From Dyadobacter fermentans DSM 18053 (GTDB taxonomy: Bacteria > Bacteroidota > Bacteroidia > Cytophagales > Spirosomataceae), in the NCBI RefSeq assembly GCF_000023125.1, contig NC_013037.1, forward strand, positions 5,496,501-5,560,500: 64,000 bases of DNA, in the 5' to 3' direction. Under the pieces are notes generated by a model, which ran no database searches, was not told the origin of the DNA, and saw only the letters and a list, made by a program, of their open reading frames with translations. Both the position numbers and the translations under genes were made by a program. Below, in pieces: positions 1 to 8,239 of this stretch; the stretch's first letter is position 1, and every line of letters begins with the position of its first letter.

Positions 1-244
1 GGGCGTATTCATTTACCACCGGGCGGAGCGGCCCTTTGAGACGGCTTACGGAGGCATCGGTGTTCAAGCCGAGCACCATTTTGTCGCCCAATGCGCGGGC
101 TTTTTCGAGGTAATCGATGTGCCCGAGATGTACAATATCGAAACATCCGTTGGTGAAAACAACTTTTTGCCCGGCACGTTGCCATGCTTCAACGGTTGGA
201 ACAGCTTCTTCTAGTCTCAGGATCTTGCTTTCAGTCAAATTCAT
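1..244 (-). CDS. rfaE2: D-glycero-beta-D-manno-heptose 1-phosphate adenylyltransferase, C-terminus outside window
   Basis: The 81 visible N-terminal residues contain the nucleotidyltransferase signature [19 protein letters not shown], followed by a [17 protein letters not shown] stretch. This is typical of the adenylyltransferase half of HldE (RfaE domain II). The enzyme converts heptose-1-phosphate to ADP-heptose for the inner core of LPS. In Bacteroidota it is commonly a separate protein of about 160 residues. The gene reads leftward and the window edge removes its 3' half, so only the start (ATG at 242-244) can be judged. The flippase-like gene that follows lies 80 bp upstream on the same strand and may share its transcript. 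Confidence 0.88.
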   Translation of the reverse strand, partial: MNLTESKILRLEEAVPTVEAWQRAGQKVVFTNGCFDIVHLGHIDYLEKARALGDKMVLGLNTDASVSRLKGPLRPVVNEYA

Positions 245-324
245 TGTAAAAAACAATATGGATTTAAGAAAATGGATAACCTAACATACTCCATTTCCGG
301 TAACCGTGACTATTAAAGTAGCAA

Positions 325-1365
325 TTAGTTTGCCGCGGACACTTGTTCGGTCGTTTCGACTTTGTTTTTGTTCACAATCAGCACATACAAGAATGCCAAT
401 GCACCGATGACGAGCATAAACAGCATTTGCGCGCCGTGGATGAATGTCGCCAATGTGATGCCGTCGTTCTGCGACAGTCCGTACAGCACCATCACATTAC
501 CCACGAGCAAATGATATGCACCGATCCCGCCCTGCGTAGGCGCCGTCATACCGATCGCCCCCACGACGAGCAGCGTCAAACCCGCCAGCGGGCCGAGGTG
601 GGAAGTTTCGGGAATGCAGAAGAAAAGCACGTACGAGACCAGATAATACAATACCCAGATCATCACCGTGCTGAAAATGAATAGTCCCGGATTACGCAGC
701 TTGCGAACGCTCAGCAAACCTTCCAGCATGCCCTGGGCAAAGCTGATGATTTTGGCAACAAGCGCATTCTGCTGCAATTTATTACGCAACGCGACATTCC
801 TGAAAATTACAGTAGCCGCCACGCCAACAGCCAGTAACCCGACGATCAAAACTGTAAGCAGCATGCCGCTGCCCGAGCCGCCGCCCTGGCTTCCGCCGCC
901 TATTTTACTTTGGAAAAAATCAGTGAAGAATGTGCTGAGACGATCGAATTCGAGGATGAAGTTCAACCCGATCATCAACACCAGTATGATCACATCGAAA
1001 ATCCGCTCGGCCACCACGGTACCAAAGCTCAGGCTCACCGGAATGCGTTCAAGCCGGTATAATGTGCCGCAGCGTGTTACCTCGCCCATTCTTGGAACAA
1101 TATAATTGGCAAAATACCCGGTGAGTACAGACATTGTGCTGTTCACAATGCCCGGCTTGTGGTCCAGCGGCTCGATGAGCATTCCCCAACGCCAGGCGCG
1201 CGTCATGTGCGCAAGCAGGAGGCAAAAGCATGATACGGCGATCCACCGCCAGTCGGATTTCGCAAAACGGTCGAGCATTTCGCCCAGGTTGATGTCTTTA
1301 AACACAAACCAGAGCAGACCGCCTGCCAGGACAAGCGATATCGTGTAACGCAGTATATTTTTCAT
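325..1365 (-). CDS. YbhN/AglD-type (lysylphosphatidylglycerol synthase TM region-like) membrane protein
   Basis: The protein has 346 residues and about eight hydrophobic segments. It carries the family hallmarks of the UPF0104/LPG_synthase_TM group: an N-terminal helix, 'LLAHMTRAWRW' near residue 50, 'NYIVPRMGEVTRC' near residue 90 and 'APTQGGIGAYHLL' near residue 280. It lacks the soluble MprF synthase domain, so it is the flippase-like membrane half alone. Members are proposed to move or modify lipids, but no substrate can be named here. It sits 36 bp downstream of panD on the same strand, a common neighbour in Bacteroidota, and the two are probably cotranscribed. A glycine/serine-rich loop lies near residues 155-168. 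Confidence 0.8.
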   Translation of the reverse strand: MKNILRYTISLVLAGGLLWFVFKDINLGEMLDRFAKSDWRWIAVSCFCLLLAHMTRAWRWGMLIEPLDHKPGIVNSTMSVLTGYFANYIVPRMGEVTRCGTLYRLERIPVSLSFGTVVAERIFDVIILVLMIGLNFILEFDRLSTFFTDFFQSKIGGGSQGGGSGSGMLLTVLIVGLLAVGVAATVIFRNVALRNKLQQNALVAKIISFAQGMLEGLLSVRKLRNPGLFIFSTVMIWVLYYLVSYVLFFCIPETSHLGPLAGLTLLVVGAIGMTAPTQGGIGAYHLLVGNVMVLYGLSQNDGITLATFIHGAQMLFMLVIGALAFLYVLIVNKNKVETTEQVSAAN

Positions 1366-1401
1366 GCTATAATTGTGTATCGTGTAGGTAAAAGCCGGAG
1401 A

Positions 1402-1752
1402 TCAGCCTACGAGATGGTTGTTATGGTCCGGAAAAACGATCATCGGTTTGAATGTCTTCGCCTCTTCCTGGCTCATGCTGCCGTACGCGATGATGATGAT
1501 GATATCGCCGATCTGCACCCTGCGGGCCGCTGCGCCGTTGAGGCAAATCATGCCCGTGCCGCGCTCGCCTTTGATAACATATGTGATAAAACGTTCACCA
1601 TTGTTATTGTTCACAATGTGAACCTGCTCGTTTTCTATCAGTCCCGCGGCGTCCATCAGATCTTCGTCGATCGTGATGCTGCCTACGTAGTTCAATTCCG
1701 CCTGAGTCACCTTAACCCGGTGAATCTTCGATTTCATTACTGTGATTTGCAT
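1402..1752 (-). CDS. panD: Aspartate 1-decarboxylase (PanD)
   Basis: This 116-residue pyruvoyl enzyme makes beta-alanine from L-aspartate for pantothenate and CoA synthesis. The self-cleavage site Gly-Ser is visible in '[10 protein letters not shown]', where the serine becomes the pyruvoyl group. The conserved '[23 protein letters not shown]' region follows. The length matches the family (about 115-126). The start at 1752 gives [13 protein letters not shown], agreeing with the usual N-terminus. Its partner panC lies 1.8 kb upstream on the same strand, separated by an oxidoreductase gene of opposite orientation. Precursor cleavage is expected to be autocatalytic because no panZ is visible. Confidence 0.96.
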   Translation of the reverse strand: MQITVMKSKIHRVKVTQAELNYVGSITIDEDLMDAAGLIENEQVHIVNNNNGERFITYVIKGERGTGMICLNGAAARRVQIGDIIIIIAYGSMSQEEAKTFKPMIVFPDHNNHLVG

Positions 1753-1990
1753 TACCCGGTGGTATTGGTCTATTTGAAATGCATTACCCTGTAAAGTTAC
1801 AGGAATAATACCCAGCCATCAAAACATACGCTTCGGTGGGACGGTTCCGTGATATTTGAAACCGCCGCATTCATGATGTTTCGTGAGAACATTATTATAT
1901 TTAAGCGGGATTTAATAGTATTCGATCTCTATTAAAAACTTATTCCTTTAATCTATATTAATCTACTTTATTTTTTCATTACCAAAACCG
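1753..1990. other. Divergent intergenic region panD / oxidoreductase
   Basis: 238 bp between two divergent starts. It becomes very AT-rich from about 1890 and so probably holds both promoters. No exact TAnnTTTG box was found, and no small reading frame with convincing coding character is visible. Confidence 0.4.
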
Positions 1991-3463
1991 ATGAGTACAG
2001 AAAACAAACCGAAAGACGTTAACCGCCGGGACTTTATCCAGAAGACCTCCGCCGCGGCCATTGGAAGTTTCTTCATAGTTCCCCGCTACGTGCTGGGAAA
2101 AGGATATAAAGCTCCGAGCGACAAACTGAATATCGCCGGTATCGGTGTGGGTGGAAAAGGTTTTTCTGACACGAACAATGCATGGAACAAAGGTGCCGAA
2201 AACCTCGTGGCACTTTGCGATGTAGACTGGAACCAGGCGAAGAAGAACTTCGAACTGCACCCGACTGCCAAAAAATACAAGGACTTCCGCAAGATGTTCG
2301 ACGAAATGGACAAGGATATCGACGCGGTAACGGTATCGACGGCCGACCACATGCACGCGATCATCGCCATGAACGCCATGCAGCGCGGCAAGCACGTGTA
2401 CGTTCAGAAACCCCTTACGCACAATATTTACGAGGCCCGCATGCTCACCGAAGCTGCCCGCAAATACAAGGTAGTAACCCAAATGGGTAACCAGGGAGCG
2501 TCCAACCCCGCACAGACGCAGATGAAGGAGTGGTTCAACAAAGGCCTCATCGGTAATGTGCACGAGGCGCACGTTTGGACTAACCGTCCCGTGTGGCCGC
2601 AAGGCATTCCCGTTCCGACCAGCAAGCAGGAAGTACCGGCGGACATCGACTGGGAATTGTGGGTAGGCTGCGCCGAATGGGTAGATTACAGCCCGGCATG
2701 GCACCCATTCAAATGGAGAGGCTGGTGGAACTTCGGTACCGGCGCATTGGGCGATATGGGTTGTCACCTGATCGACCCGGCTTTCCGTACGCTTGGATTG
2801 GGTTATCCAACGGAAGTTGAATGTTCCGTAGGCCAGGTGTTCATCAAAGACTGGACAGCCGAGTACATTCCGGAAGGCTGCCCGCCGTCATCACGCGTGC
2901 AATTGAAGTTCCCTGCAAACAAAGTGAACAAATCCGAAGTGACGTTGACCTGGCACGACGGCGGTCTGCGCCCATTCCACCCGGATCTGATCCCTGCCAA
3001 CGACCCGCTTGGCGAGCCCGACAGCAGCAATGGCGTGCTTTTGATTGGTGAAAAAGGCGTAATGACCTGCGGAACTTACGGTATCGCGCCGAAAGTATAT
3101 CTCAAAGACGGCACCAAGCTCGAATATAAGCAAGGCGATTTCGGGAACGAATACACCACCATGCCGGAGTTTGGTCACCACGTATCGTGGAGCGATGCCT
3201 GCAAGGCTGGTTTCAACAGCAAGGAGCACAAAGCGCTCACGTCATCGTTCGACTACGCTGGTCCGTTGACGGAAACTGTGATCATGGGTAACCTCGGTAT
3301 CCGCAGCTACAACCTCCGCACCGCGAAGGCCGACGGCAAAGGATTCGACTACCCAGGCCGCAAAAAACTGTTGTGGGATGGCAAAAACATGAAGGTTACC
3401 AACTTCGACGAAGCGAACCAGTTTGTATCCCGCAAATACCGCGGTGACTGGAAACTGGCATAA
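1991..3463 (+). CDS. Gfo/Idh/MocA-family oxidoreductase with Tat signal
   Basis: The 490-residue protein begins with a twin-arginine leader (NRRDFIQKTSAAAIGSFFI, residues 10-28), so it is probably exported folded with its cofactor. A Rossmann segment 'IAGIGVGGKG' (about residues 48-57) is followed by 'HVYVQKPLTHNIYEA' (about 135-149), the EKP-type motif of the family with Gln for Glu. The C-terminal half resembles the secreted Bacteroidota enzymes rich in 'WHPFKWRGWWNFGTGALGDMG'. Such enzymes oxidise or epimerise sugars with NAD(P). The substrate is unknown. The gene stands alone between panD and panC, reads the opposite way and has its own terminator. Confidence 0.9.
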   Translation: MSTENKPKDVNRRDFIQKTSAAAIGSFFIVPRYVLGKGYKAPSDKLNIAGIGVGGKGFSDTNNAWNKGAENLVALCDVDWNQAKKNFELHPTAKKYKDFRKMFDEMDKDIDAVTVSTADHMHAIIAMNAMQRGKHVYVQKPLTHNIYEARMLTEAARKYKVVTQMGNQGASNPAQTQMKEWFNKGLIGNVHEAHVWTNRPVWPQGIPVPTSKQEVPADIDWELWVGCAEWVDYSPAWHPFKWRGWWNFGTGALGDMGCHLIDPAFRTLGLGYPTEVECSVGQVFIKDWTAEYIPEGCPPSSRVQLKFPANKVNKSEVTLTWHDGGLRPFHPDLIPANDPLGEPDSSNGVLLIGEKGVMTCGTYGIAPKVYLKDGTKLEYKQGDFGNEYTTMPEFGHHVSWSDACKAGFNSKEHKALTSSFDYAGPLTETVIMGNLGIRSYNLRTAKADGKGFDYPGRKKLLWDGKNMKVTNFDEANQFVSRKYRGDWKLA

Positions 3464-3484
3464 TAGCTGGTAATGTAAAACGCA

Positions 3485-3509
3485 GAAAGGCTCCGATGAG
3501 GAGCCTTTC
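3485..3509 (+). terminator. Hairpin after the Gfo/Idh/MocA gene
   Basis: A perfect 10-bp stem (3485-3494 with 3500-3509) encloses a 5-nt loop. The flanks (AACG/ACGTTTT) extend the dyad imperfectly, and a short T-run follows. It lies between convergent genes and may stop transcripts from both sides. Confidence 0.75.
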
Positions 3510-3535
3510 TACGTTTTGAATATGTTGGAATGTTG

Positions 3536-4378
3536 TCAGAACACGATATTGTCGATCAGTCTTACCGGGCCGAGGAGTGTGGCAACGCAGATCGCATTCG
3601 AACCTGCCGGGCCCGTTTTTTCGATGGGAAGCAGGGTTTTCAGGTTAATCACTTCAAAATAGTCGAGGGTGAATTCTTTGATCTTCCCGAATTCGCTTTT
3701 GGCCCAGCTTACTACTTCACTTACTTTCCTGCCTGCGTTCAGCTCTTCGCCCGCGCCCGCGAGTATGCGGTATATATGGGGTGCGATCGCGCGCTCGGTA
3801 GCATCCAGGCGGGTGTTGCGCGAGGACATGGCCAGTCCGTCCTTCTCGCGAACGGTAGGACATACGATGAGTTCCAGTCCGAAAGCCAGGTCGCTCACCA
3901 GCTGGCGCACGACCGACACCTGCTGTAAATCCTTCTGCCCGAAATAGGCGCGGTGCGGCCTGACGATATTGAACAGCTTCGAAACGACAATGCCGACGCC
4001 GTTGAAATGCCCGGGCCGCGAAGCGCCTTCCATCACAGTTTCCAACGCGCCGAAGTTCATTTTTACGACGGGCTGTTCGGGATACATCTCCTCCACCGAC
4101 GGCGCAAAAACGGCCGAGCAGCCTGCATTTTCCAACATGGCACGGTCGGCTTCGAAAGTTCTCGGGTATTTGGCCAGGTCTTCGGGATTGTTGAATTGAG
4201 TGGGGTTCACGAAAACGCTGCAAACGACGATGTCGGTGTCCTTTCTGGCGGCTTCGATCAGTGAAATGTGGCCTTCGTGAAGCGCTCCCATCGTGGGCAC
4301 GAGGCCGACGGTTTTCTGCTGTAAAAGTTGCTGATCCAGGTACTGGCGGAGGCTTTTGACCGAAGTGAATACTTCCAT
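3536..4378 (-). CDS. panC: Pantothenate synthetase (PanC)
   Basis: This 280-residue enzyme condenses pantoate and beta-alanine with ATP to form pantothenate. The motifs are clear: 'PTMGALHEGHISLI' (HxGH-type nucleotide site, about residues 28-41), 'SRPGHFNGVGIVVSKLFNIV' (about 125-144), 'YFGQKDLQQV' (about 149-158) and 'MSSRNTRL' (about 188-195). Length and start (MEVFTSVKSLRQYL) match the family. It is divergent from the starch-synthase-like gene, with 206 bp between the starts. Confidence 0.97.
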   Translation of the reverse strand: MEVFTSVKSLRQYLDQQLLQQKTVGLVPTMGALHEGHISLIEAARKDTDIVVCSVFVNPTQFNNPEDLAKYPRTFEADRAMLENAGCSAVFAPSVEEMYPEQPVVKMNFGALETVMEGASRPGHFNGVGIVVSKLFNIVRPHRAYFGQKDLQQVSVVRQLVSDLAFGLELIVCPTVREKDGLAMSSRNTRLDATERAIAPHIYRILAGAGEELNAGRKVSEVVSWAKSEFGKIKEFTLDYFEVINLKTLLPIEKTGPAGSNAICVATLLGPVRLIDNIVF

Positions 4379-4519
4379 GTAAATTCTGAAAACTGAGGGA
4401 GTAACCTGTGCGTTACCACTGCTTTTTCTGATGAGTGCAGTGCGAATGGCAGGTTATGGAAACATCAGGACAGGGAAATCCCAAACTGGGCGCAATATGA
4501 CAATTAGTTTGGAATATCT

Positions 4520-4551
4520 TTTGAAATTGCCATTTTTTTTGTATAATTTTG
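4520..4551 (+). promoter_or_regulatory. Bacteroidota sigma-A promoter for the GT5-like gene
   Basis: TTTG at 4520-4523, a 20-bp spacer, then TAATTTTG at 4544-4551, an exact TAnnTTTG -7 element. Transcription should begin near 4558. This rules out an upstream in-frame start at 4549 and supports the ATG at 4585. Confidence 0.8.
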
Positions 4552-4584
4552 CAAAACTTTTTTTCACAAACTGCTAAAAGATCT

Positions 4585-5391
4585 ATGGAGAAACTACGAA
4601 TTTTGTATGTAGCCAGTGAAATCAATCCCTTCCTCCAAACGACCGACGTTGCCGACTATGTTAGAAAACTTCCGCAGGCAATGCAGGAAAAAGGGGCGGA
4701 GATCCGGATACTCGTTCCGCGTTTCGGGTTGATCAACGAACGCAAAAACAGGCTTCATGAAGTAGTTCGACTGTCAGGAATCAATATTACCGTAGGAGAT
4801 GAAGAAAAGCCGCTAATCATTAAAGTAGCTTCGATTCCCAATGCGAAGTTGCAGGTCTATTTTATAGATAACGACGATTACTTCCATCGCAAATCCGTTT
4901 TCTTCGATAAGGAAAATAACTTTTTCGATGACAACGACGAACGTGCGATCTTCTTTTGCAAGGGTGTTTTGGAAACAGTTAAGAAACTGGGATGGGCCCC
5001 GGACGTGGTGCACTGTAATGACTGGATGACGGCTCTCATTCCATTGTACCTCAAAACCACTTACCGTAACGATCCGATGTTTAAGGATACGAAAAGTGTG
5101 TTTACCGTACACAACAATGCATTTGACTACAAATTCGACGCGGATTTGCAGAGCAAAGCCAAGGCCATGGACGTGAGCGACGAAGCGCTGGCACATTTGC
5201 ATTCGGCCGATTTCGAAGGTTTTGTCAAAATCGGATGTGCTTATGCCGACGCGGTGCTGAAAGCCGAAGAGCATTGCAGCGAGAGTCTCAACGAAATTTT
5301 CAACAATGCACCCAAACGCGTGCAGCTCGACGAGCAGGATGAGAATTTCTCTGAGTCGTATTACAATCTCTACAACGATCTGGTAAGTTAA
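4585..5391 (+). CDS. Stand-alone starch/glycogen-synthase N-terminal (GT5-like) protein
   Basis: The 268-residue product matches only the N-terminal Rossmann domain of starch/glycogen synthase: 'LRILYVASEINPFLQTTDVADYVRKLP' at the start, 'DNDERAIFFCKGVLETVKKLGWAPDVVHCNDWMTALIPLYLK' in the middle, then 'FTVHNN'. A full GlgA has about 480 residues and a second domain carrying the KTGGL-type and donor-binding motifs. None is present, and the frame ends cleanly at a stop followed by a strong terminator. The canonical 'KxGGLADV' at the N-terminus is replaced by 'QTTDVADYV', so ADP-glucose catalysis is doubtful. Such short forms are, as far as I recall, annotated as 'glycogen/starch synthase' in Bacteroidota next to panC. 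The start follows the mapped promoter. Confidence 0.82.
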   Translation: MEKLRILYVASEINPFLQTTDVADYVRKLPQAMQEKGAEIRILVPRFGLINERKNRLHEVVRLSGINITVGDEEKPLIIKVASIPNAKLQVYFIDNDDYFHRKSVFFDKENNFFDDNDERAIFFCKGVLETVKKLGWAPDVVHCNDWMTALIPLYLKTTYRNDPMFKDTKSVFTVHNNAFDYKFDADLQSKAKAMDVSDEALAHLHSADFEGFVKIGCAYADAVLKAEEHCSESLNEIFNNAPKRVQLDEQDENFSESYYNLYNDLVS

Positions 5392-5412
5392 CAGATAGAT
5401 TTCACAGGGCAG

Positions 5413-5447
5413 AAAAGCCGGCGATTCTCAGAGTCGCCGGCTTTTTT
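5413..5447 (+). terminator. Rho-independent terminator after the GT5-like gene
   Basis: A GC-rich 9-bp stem, AGCCGGCGA at 5416-5424 with TCGCCGGCT at 5434-5442, is followed by a T-run and preceded by an A-run. Confidence 0.9.
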
Positions 5448-5598
5448 GTGTTTTACAAGAATCTTTTGTGTGTTCGAGCACTATCAAGAAATTGGATATT
5501 TTTTAGTATTTAATTAAAATTTAGCTTGCTAACGACCGCTGTTTCTCATTTATTTGCCCCCGTCGAATACATACACAAAATTAAAATATTTTAAGAAT

Positions 5599-7440
5599 AT
5601 GTGCGGAATTGTGGCTTATGTTGGGAGCAGAGAGGCATATCCTTTGATTTTAAAAGGATTGAAACGTCTGGAATATCGGGGCTATGATAGCTCGGGCGTG
5701 GCATTGCTTGAAAACGGCGAATTGAATATTTACAAGAAAAAAGGAAAGGTCTCGGACCTGGAATCGGAACTGAACGGAAAGCAACTCGCCGCCACGATCG
5801 GCATCGGCCACACACGCTGGGCCACCCACGGCGAACCGAACGACGTAAATGCCCACCCGCATTATTCCAACAACCGCCGGTTATCGATCATCCACAACGG
5901 CATTATCGAGAACTACGCGGCCATCAAGCAAAACCTGATTGGCAAAGGCCACAAATTCCTAAGCGATACCGATACCGAAGTCCTGGTCCATTTCATCGAA
6001 GACGTGCAGAAGGAAACCGGCACCACACTCGAAGCGGCCGTGCGGCTGGCATTGAAGGAAGTAGTTGGCGCTTATGCCATCGTGGTGATGTCGCTCGATC
6101 ATCCCGGCCAGCTTATCGCGGCCCGCAAAGGCAGTCCGCTGGTGATTGGGGTGGGTGAAAATGAATACTTCCTCGCCTCCGACGCCACGCCGATTATAGA
6201 GTATACCAAAGACGTGGTATACCTTGATGATTACGAAGTAGCCGTGATCAGCGAAGGCAAGCTCAGCATTCAGCACCTCGAAAGCAGCACAGAAACCACT
6301 CCATACATTCAAAAGCTCGAAATGGAGCTCGAAACCATCGAAAAAGGCGGTTACGACCATTTCATGATCAAGGAAATTTTCGAGCAGCCCCGCTCCATCG
6401 CCGATTCCATGCGCGGTCGCCTCCGCGCGGATGATGCGCACCTGCAATTGGGCGGCCTGAACGATTACCTCGATAAGTTGGCACAGGCCGACCGCGTCGT
6501 GATCGTCGGCTGCGGTACTTCCTGGCACGCCGGGCTCGTGGCCGAATACATGTTTGAGGAGCTGGCACGCATTAATGTAGAAGTGGAATATGCTTCGGAA
6601 TTCCGCTACCGGAACCCGGTGATCAAGGAAAATGACATTGTAATTGCCATTTCGCAATCGGGCGAAACGGCGGATACCCTGGCGGCCATTGAACTGGCAA
6701 AGTCCAAAGGCGCAACGATTTTTGGGGTGTGCAACGTGGTGGGCTCGTCCATTGCCCGCGCTACGCATGCCGGCGCTTACACACACGCAGGCCCGGAGAT
6801 AGGCGTGGCCAGTACCAAGGCATTTACAGCCCAGGTGACTGTGCTCACGCTCATGGCCATTGCCGTAGCCAAGCGCAAAGGCACCATTGCCGAGGAAACT
6901 TACCGCCAGCTGCTGATCGAACTCGAAACGATTCCGGCCAAAGTGGAAAAAGTGTTTGAAAATGCGGCCAAAATCAAGGAGATCGCATTCATATTCACTT
7001 ATGCGCGCAACTTCATTTATCTGGGGCGTGGTTTGAACTTTCCAGTGGCGCTGGAAGGCGCATTGAAATTGAAAGAAATTTCCTACATCCACGCCGAAGG
7101 TTACCCGGCCGCGGAAATGAAACACGGCCCGATCGCATTGATCGACGAGGATATGCCGGTGGTGTTCCTGGCCACGAAAGACAGTTCGTACGAAAAAATC
7201 GTGTCAAACATCCAGGAAGTGAAAGCCCGCAAAGGCCGCGTGATCGCGATCGTGACCGAAGGCGATACATTAATCCCCGGCATGGTCGATTTTGTGATCG
7301 AAGTGCCGAATACGCATGAAATTCTGACGCCGCTTGTGTCCGTGATCCCGCTTCAACTGCTCTCGTACTACATTGCGGTGATGCGGGGCCGGAATGTGGA
7401 CCAGCCAAGAAATCTTGCCAAATCTGTTACCGTGGAGTAG
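5599..7440 (+). CDS. glmS: Glutamine--fructose-6-phosphate aminotransferase (GlmS)
   Basis: This 613-residue enzyme makes glucosamine-6-phosphate from fructose-6-phosphate and glutamine, the first step toward UDP-GlcNAc. The chosen ATG gives MCGIVAYVG, so that Cys2 becomes the N-terminal nucleophile of the glutaminase domain after Met removal. An earlier in-frame start would bury it. 'LKRLEYRGYDSSG' and 'GHTRWATHG' follow. Two SIS isomerase domains show 'VIVGCGTSWHAG', 'ISQSGETADTLAA' and 'GVASTKAFTAQ', and the protein ends in the usual 'PRNLAKSVTVE'. No glmS ribozyme was recognised in the leader. The upstream 200 bp is AT-rich with no exact -7 box. Confidence 0.97.
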   Translation: MCGIVAYVGSREAYPLILKGLKRLEYRGYDSSGVALLENGELNIYKKKGKVSDLESELNGKQLAATIGIGHTRWATHGEPNDVNAHPHYSNNRRLSIIHNGIIENYAAIKQNLIGKGHKFLSDTDTEVLVHFIEDVQKETGTTLEAAVRLALKEVVGAYAIVVMSLDHPGQLIAARKGSPLVIGVGENEYFLASDATPIIEYTKDVVYLDDYEVAVISEGKLSIQHLESSTETTPYIQKLEMELETIEKGGYDHFMIKEIFEQPRSIADSMRGRLRADDAHLQLGGLNDYLDKLAQADRVVIVGCGTSWHAGLVAEYMFEELARINVEVEYASEFRYRNPVIKENDIVIAISQSGETADTLAAIELAKSKGATIFGVCNVVGSSIARATHAGAYTHAGPEIGVASTKAFTAQVTVLTLMAIAVAKRKGTIAEETYRQLLIELETIPAKVEKVFENAAKIKEIAFIFTYARNFIYLGRGLNFPVALEGALKLKEISYIHAEGYPAAEMKHGPIALIDEDMPVVFLATKDSSYEKIVSNIQEVKARKGRVIAIVTEGDTLIPGMVDFVIEVPNTHEILTPLVSVIPLQLLSYYIAVMRGRNVDQPRNLAKSVTVE

Positions 7441-7459
7441 CGGAGGAGGGTGCCGGAGA

Positions 7460-7490
7460 GCGAGACTGTCATGTACGGTTTCGCTTTTTT
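7460..7490 (+). terminator. Terminator after glmS
   Basis: Stem GCGAGAC (7460-7466) with GTTTCGC (7478-7484), including one G-T pair, followed by six T. It lies just after the glmS stop codon. Confidence 0.85.
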
Positions 7491-7534
7491 GTTTTCAGGG
7501 GTTTGGGATAAAATGATTGTAGGGCTGTTTTCGT

Positions 7535-7542
7535 TAGCTTTG
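7535..7542 (+). promoter_or_regulatory. -7 element (TAGCTTTG) for gldD
   Basis: Exact TAnnTTTG match 28 bp before the gldD ATG. The -33 element is not well placed (nearest TTG at 7517). It supports the start at 7570 over in-frame codons further upstream, which overlap the glmS terminator. Confidence 0.6.
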
Positions 7543-7569
7543 CGCACGTTTGCCAAAGGGACTTATCAT

Positions 7570-8163
7570 ATGTACAAATTCGTTTTTACCATTTTCCTGC
7601 CTCTTTCACTGCTTTTGATCTCAGGTTGCAAAAAAGAAGCGGAGCAAACCTACATTCCGAAACCCAAAGGCTACAACCGCATCGACCTCCCCGCGCACAG
7701 CTACCGGCCACTTACCGAGGCGCATCCCTACACATTTGAATATTCCAAATACGCCGTGGTGGAGCCGGATACATTCAAAACGGCCGGGAAAGACTGGATC
7801 TTTATCAATTATCCGCAATTCAAGGCCAATATCCAGATTACCTATAAGCCGCTGAACAACAATCCCGCATTACTGAGAGCATTTATCGACGACAGTTACA
7901 AGCTCGCCAGCAAGCACCAGATCCGCGCTTCGTCCATCCAGGAGCAGCGGGTTTTGGGCAAAACGGGACGAACGGCGCTGCTTTTTAAGATCGAAGGCGA
8001 TGTGCCGAGCCCATACCAGTTTTATACCACCGATAGCACCGGGCATTTTCTAAGGGGCGCAATCTATTTCCCAACGGCCACTAAAAATGATTCATTGGCA
8101 CCGGTGATCGACTATTTGCAGGCCGATATGCTGCAACTGCTCAACACGTTGGAGTGGCGATAA
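7570..8163 (+). CDS. gldD: Gliding motility lipoprotein GldD
   Basis: The 197-residue protein has a lipoprotein signal peptide ending in the lipobox LLISGC (cysteine near residue 19). It then carries the GldD signature 'PKPKGYNRIDLPAHSYRPL' and '(A)HPYTFEYSKYA'. GldD is a cell-envelope lipoprotein required for gliding in Flavobacterium johnsoniae, and homologues persist in many non-gliding Bacteroidota. The start is set by the signal peptide and the TAGCTTTG box upstream. No other gld gene is visible nearby (gldE often neighbours gldD), so gliding ability cannot be inferred from this gene alone. Confidence 0.9.
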   Translation: MYKFVFTIFLPLSLLLISGCKKEAEQTYIPKPKGYNRIDLPAHSYRPLTEAHPYTFEYSKYAVVEPDTFKTAGKDWIFINYPQFKANIQITYKPLNNNPALLRAFIDDSYKLASKHQIRASSIQEQRVLGKTGRTALLFKIEGDVPSPYQFYTTDSTGHFLRGAIYFPTATKNDSLAPVIDYLQADMLQLLNTLEWR

Positions 8164-8179
8164 TATTACTTGTCCGCAG

Positions 8180-8210
8180 TTGCGGCGGAAATCGGAAGGA
8201 CGTATCTTTG
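8180..8210 (+). promoter_or_regulatory. Promoter for the 8240 gene
   Basis: TTG at 8180-8182, a 20-bp spacer and TATCTTTG at 8203-8210 form a consensus Bacteroidota promoter. The start codon at 8240 lies about 23 nt after the expected transcription start. Confidence 0.8.
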
Positions 8211-8239
8211 AAAGTTAACACCTCAACAACTACCTCGAT

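Noticed and set aside
1979..2767. 262-residue open frame antisense to the Gfo/Idh/MocA gene
   Set aside because: It is a shadow of a clearly coding gene, with no family resemblance and no start context.
5450..5598. glmS ribozyme in the glmS leader
   Set aside because: The leader is short and AT-rich and shows no pseudoknot core. The ribozyme is mainly known from Firmicutes.
5959..7125. 388-residue open frame on the minus strand inside glmS
   Set aside because: It lies fully antisense to a strongly conserved gene, has low-complexity His/Phe/Arg-rich composition and no recognisable domain. It is a frame shadow.
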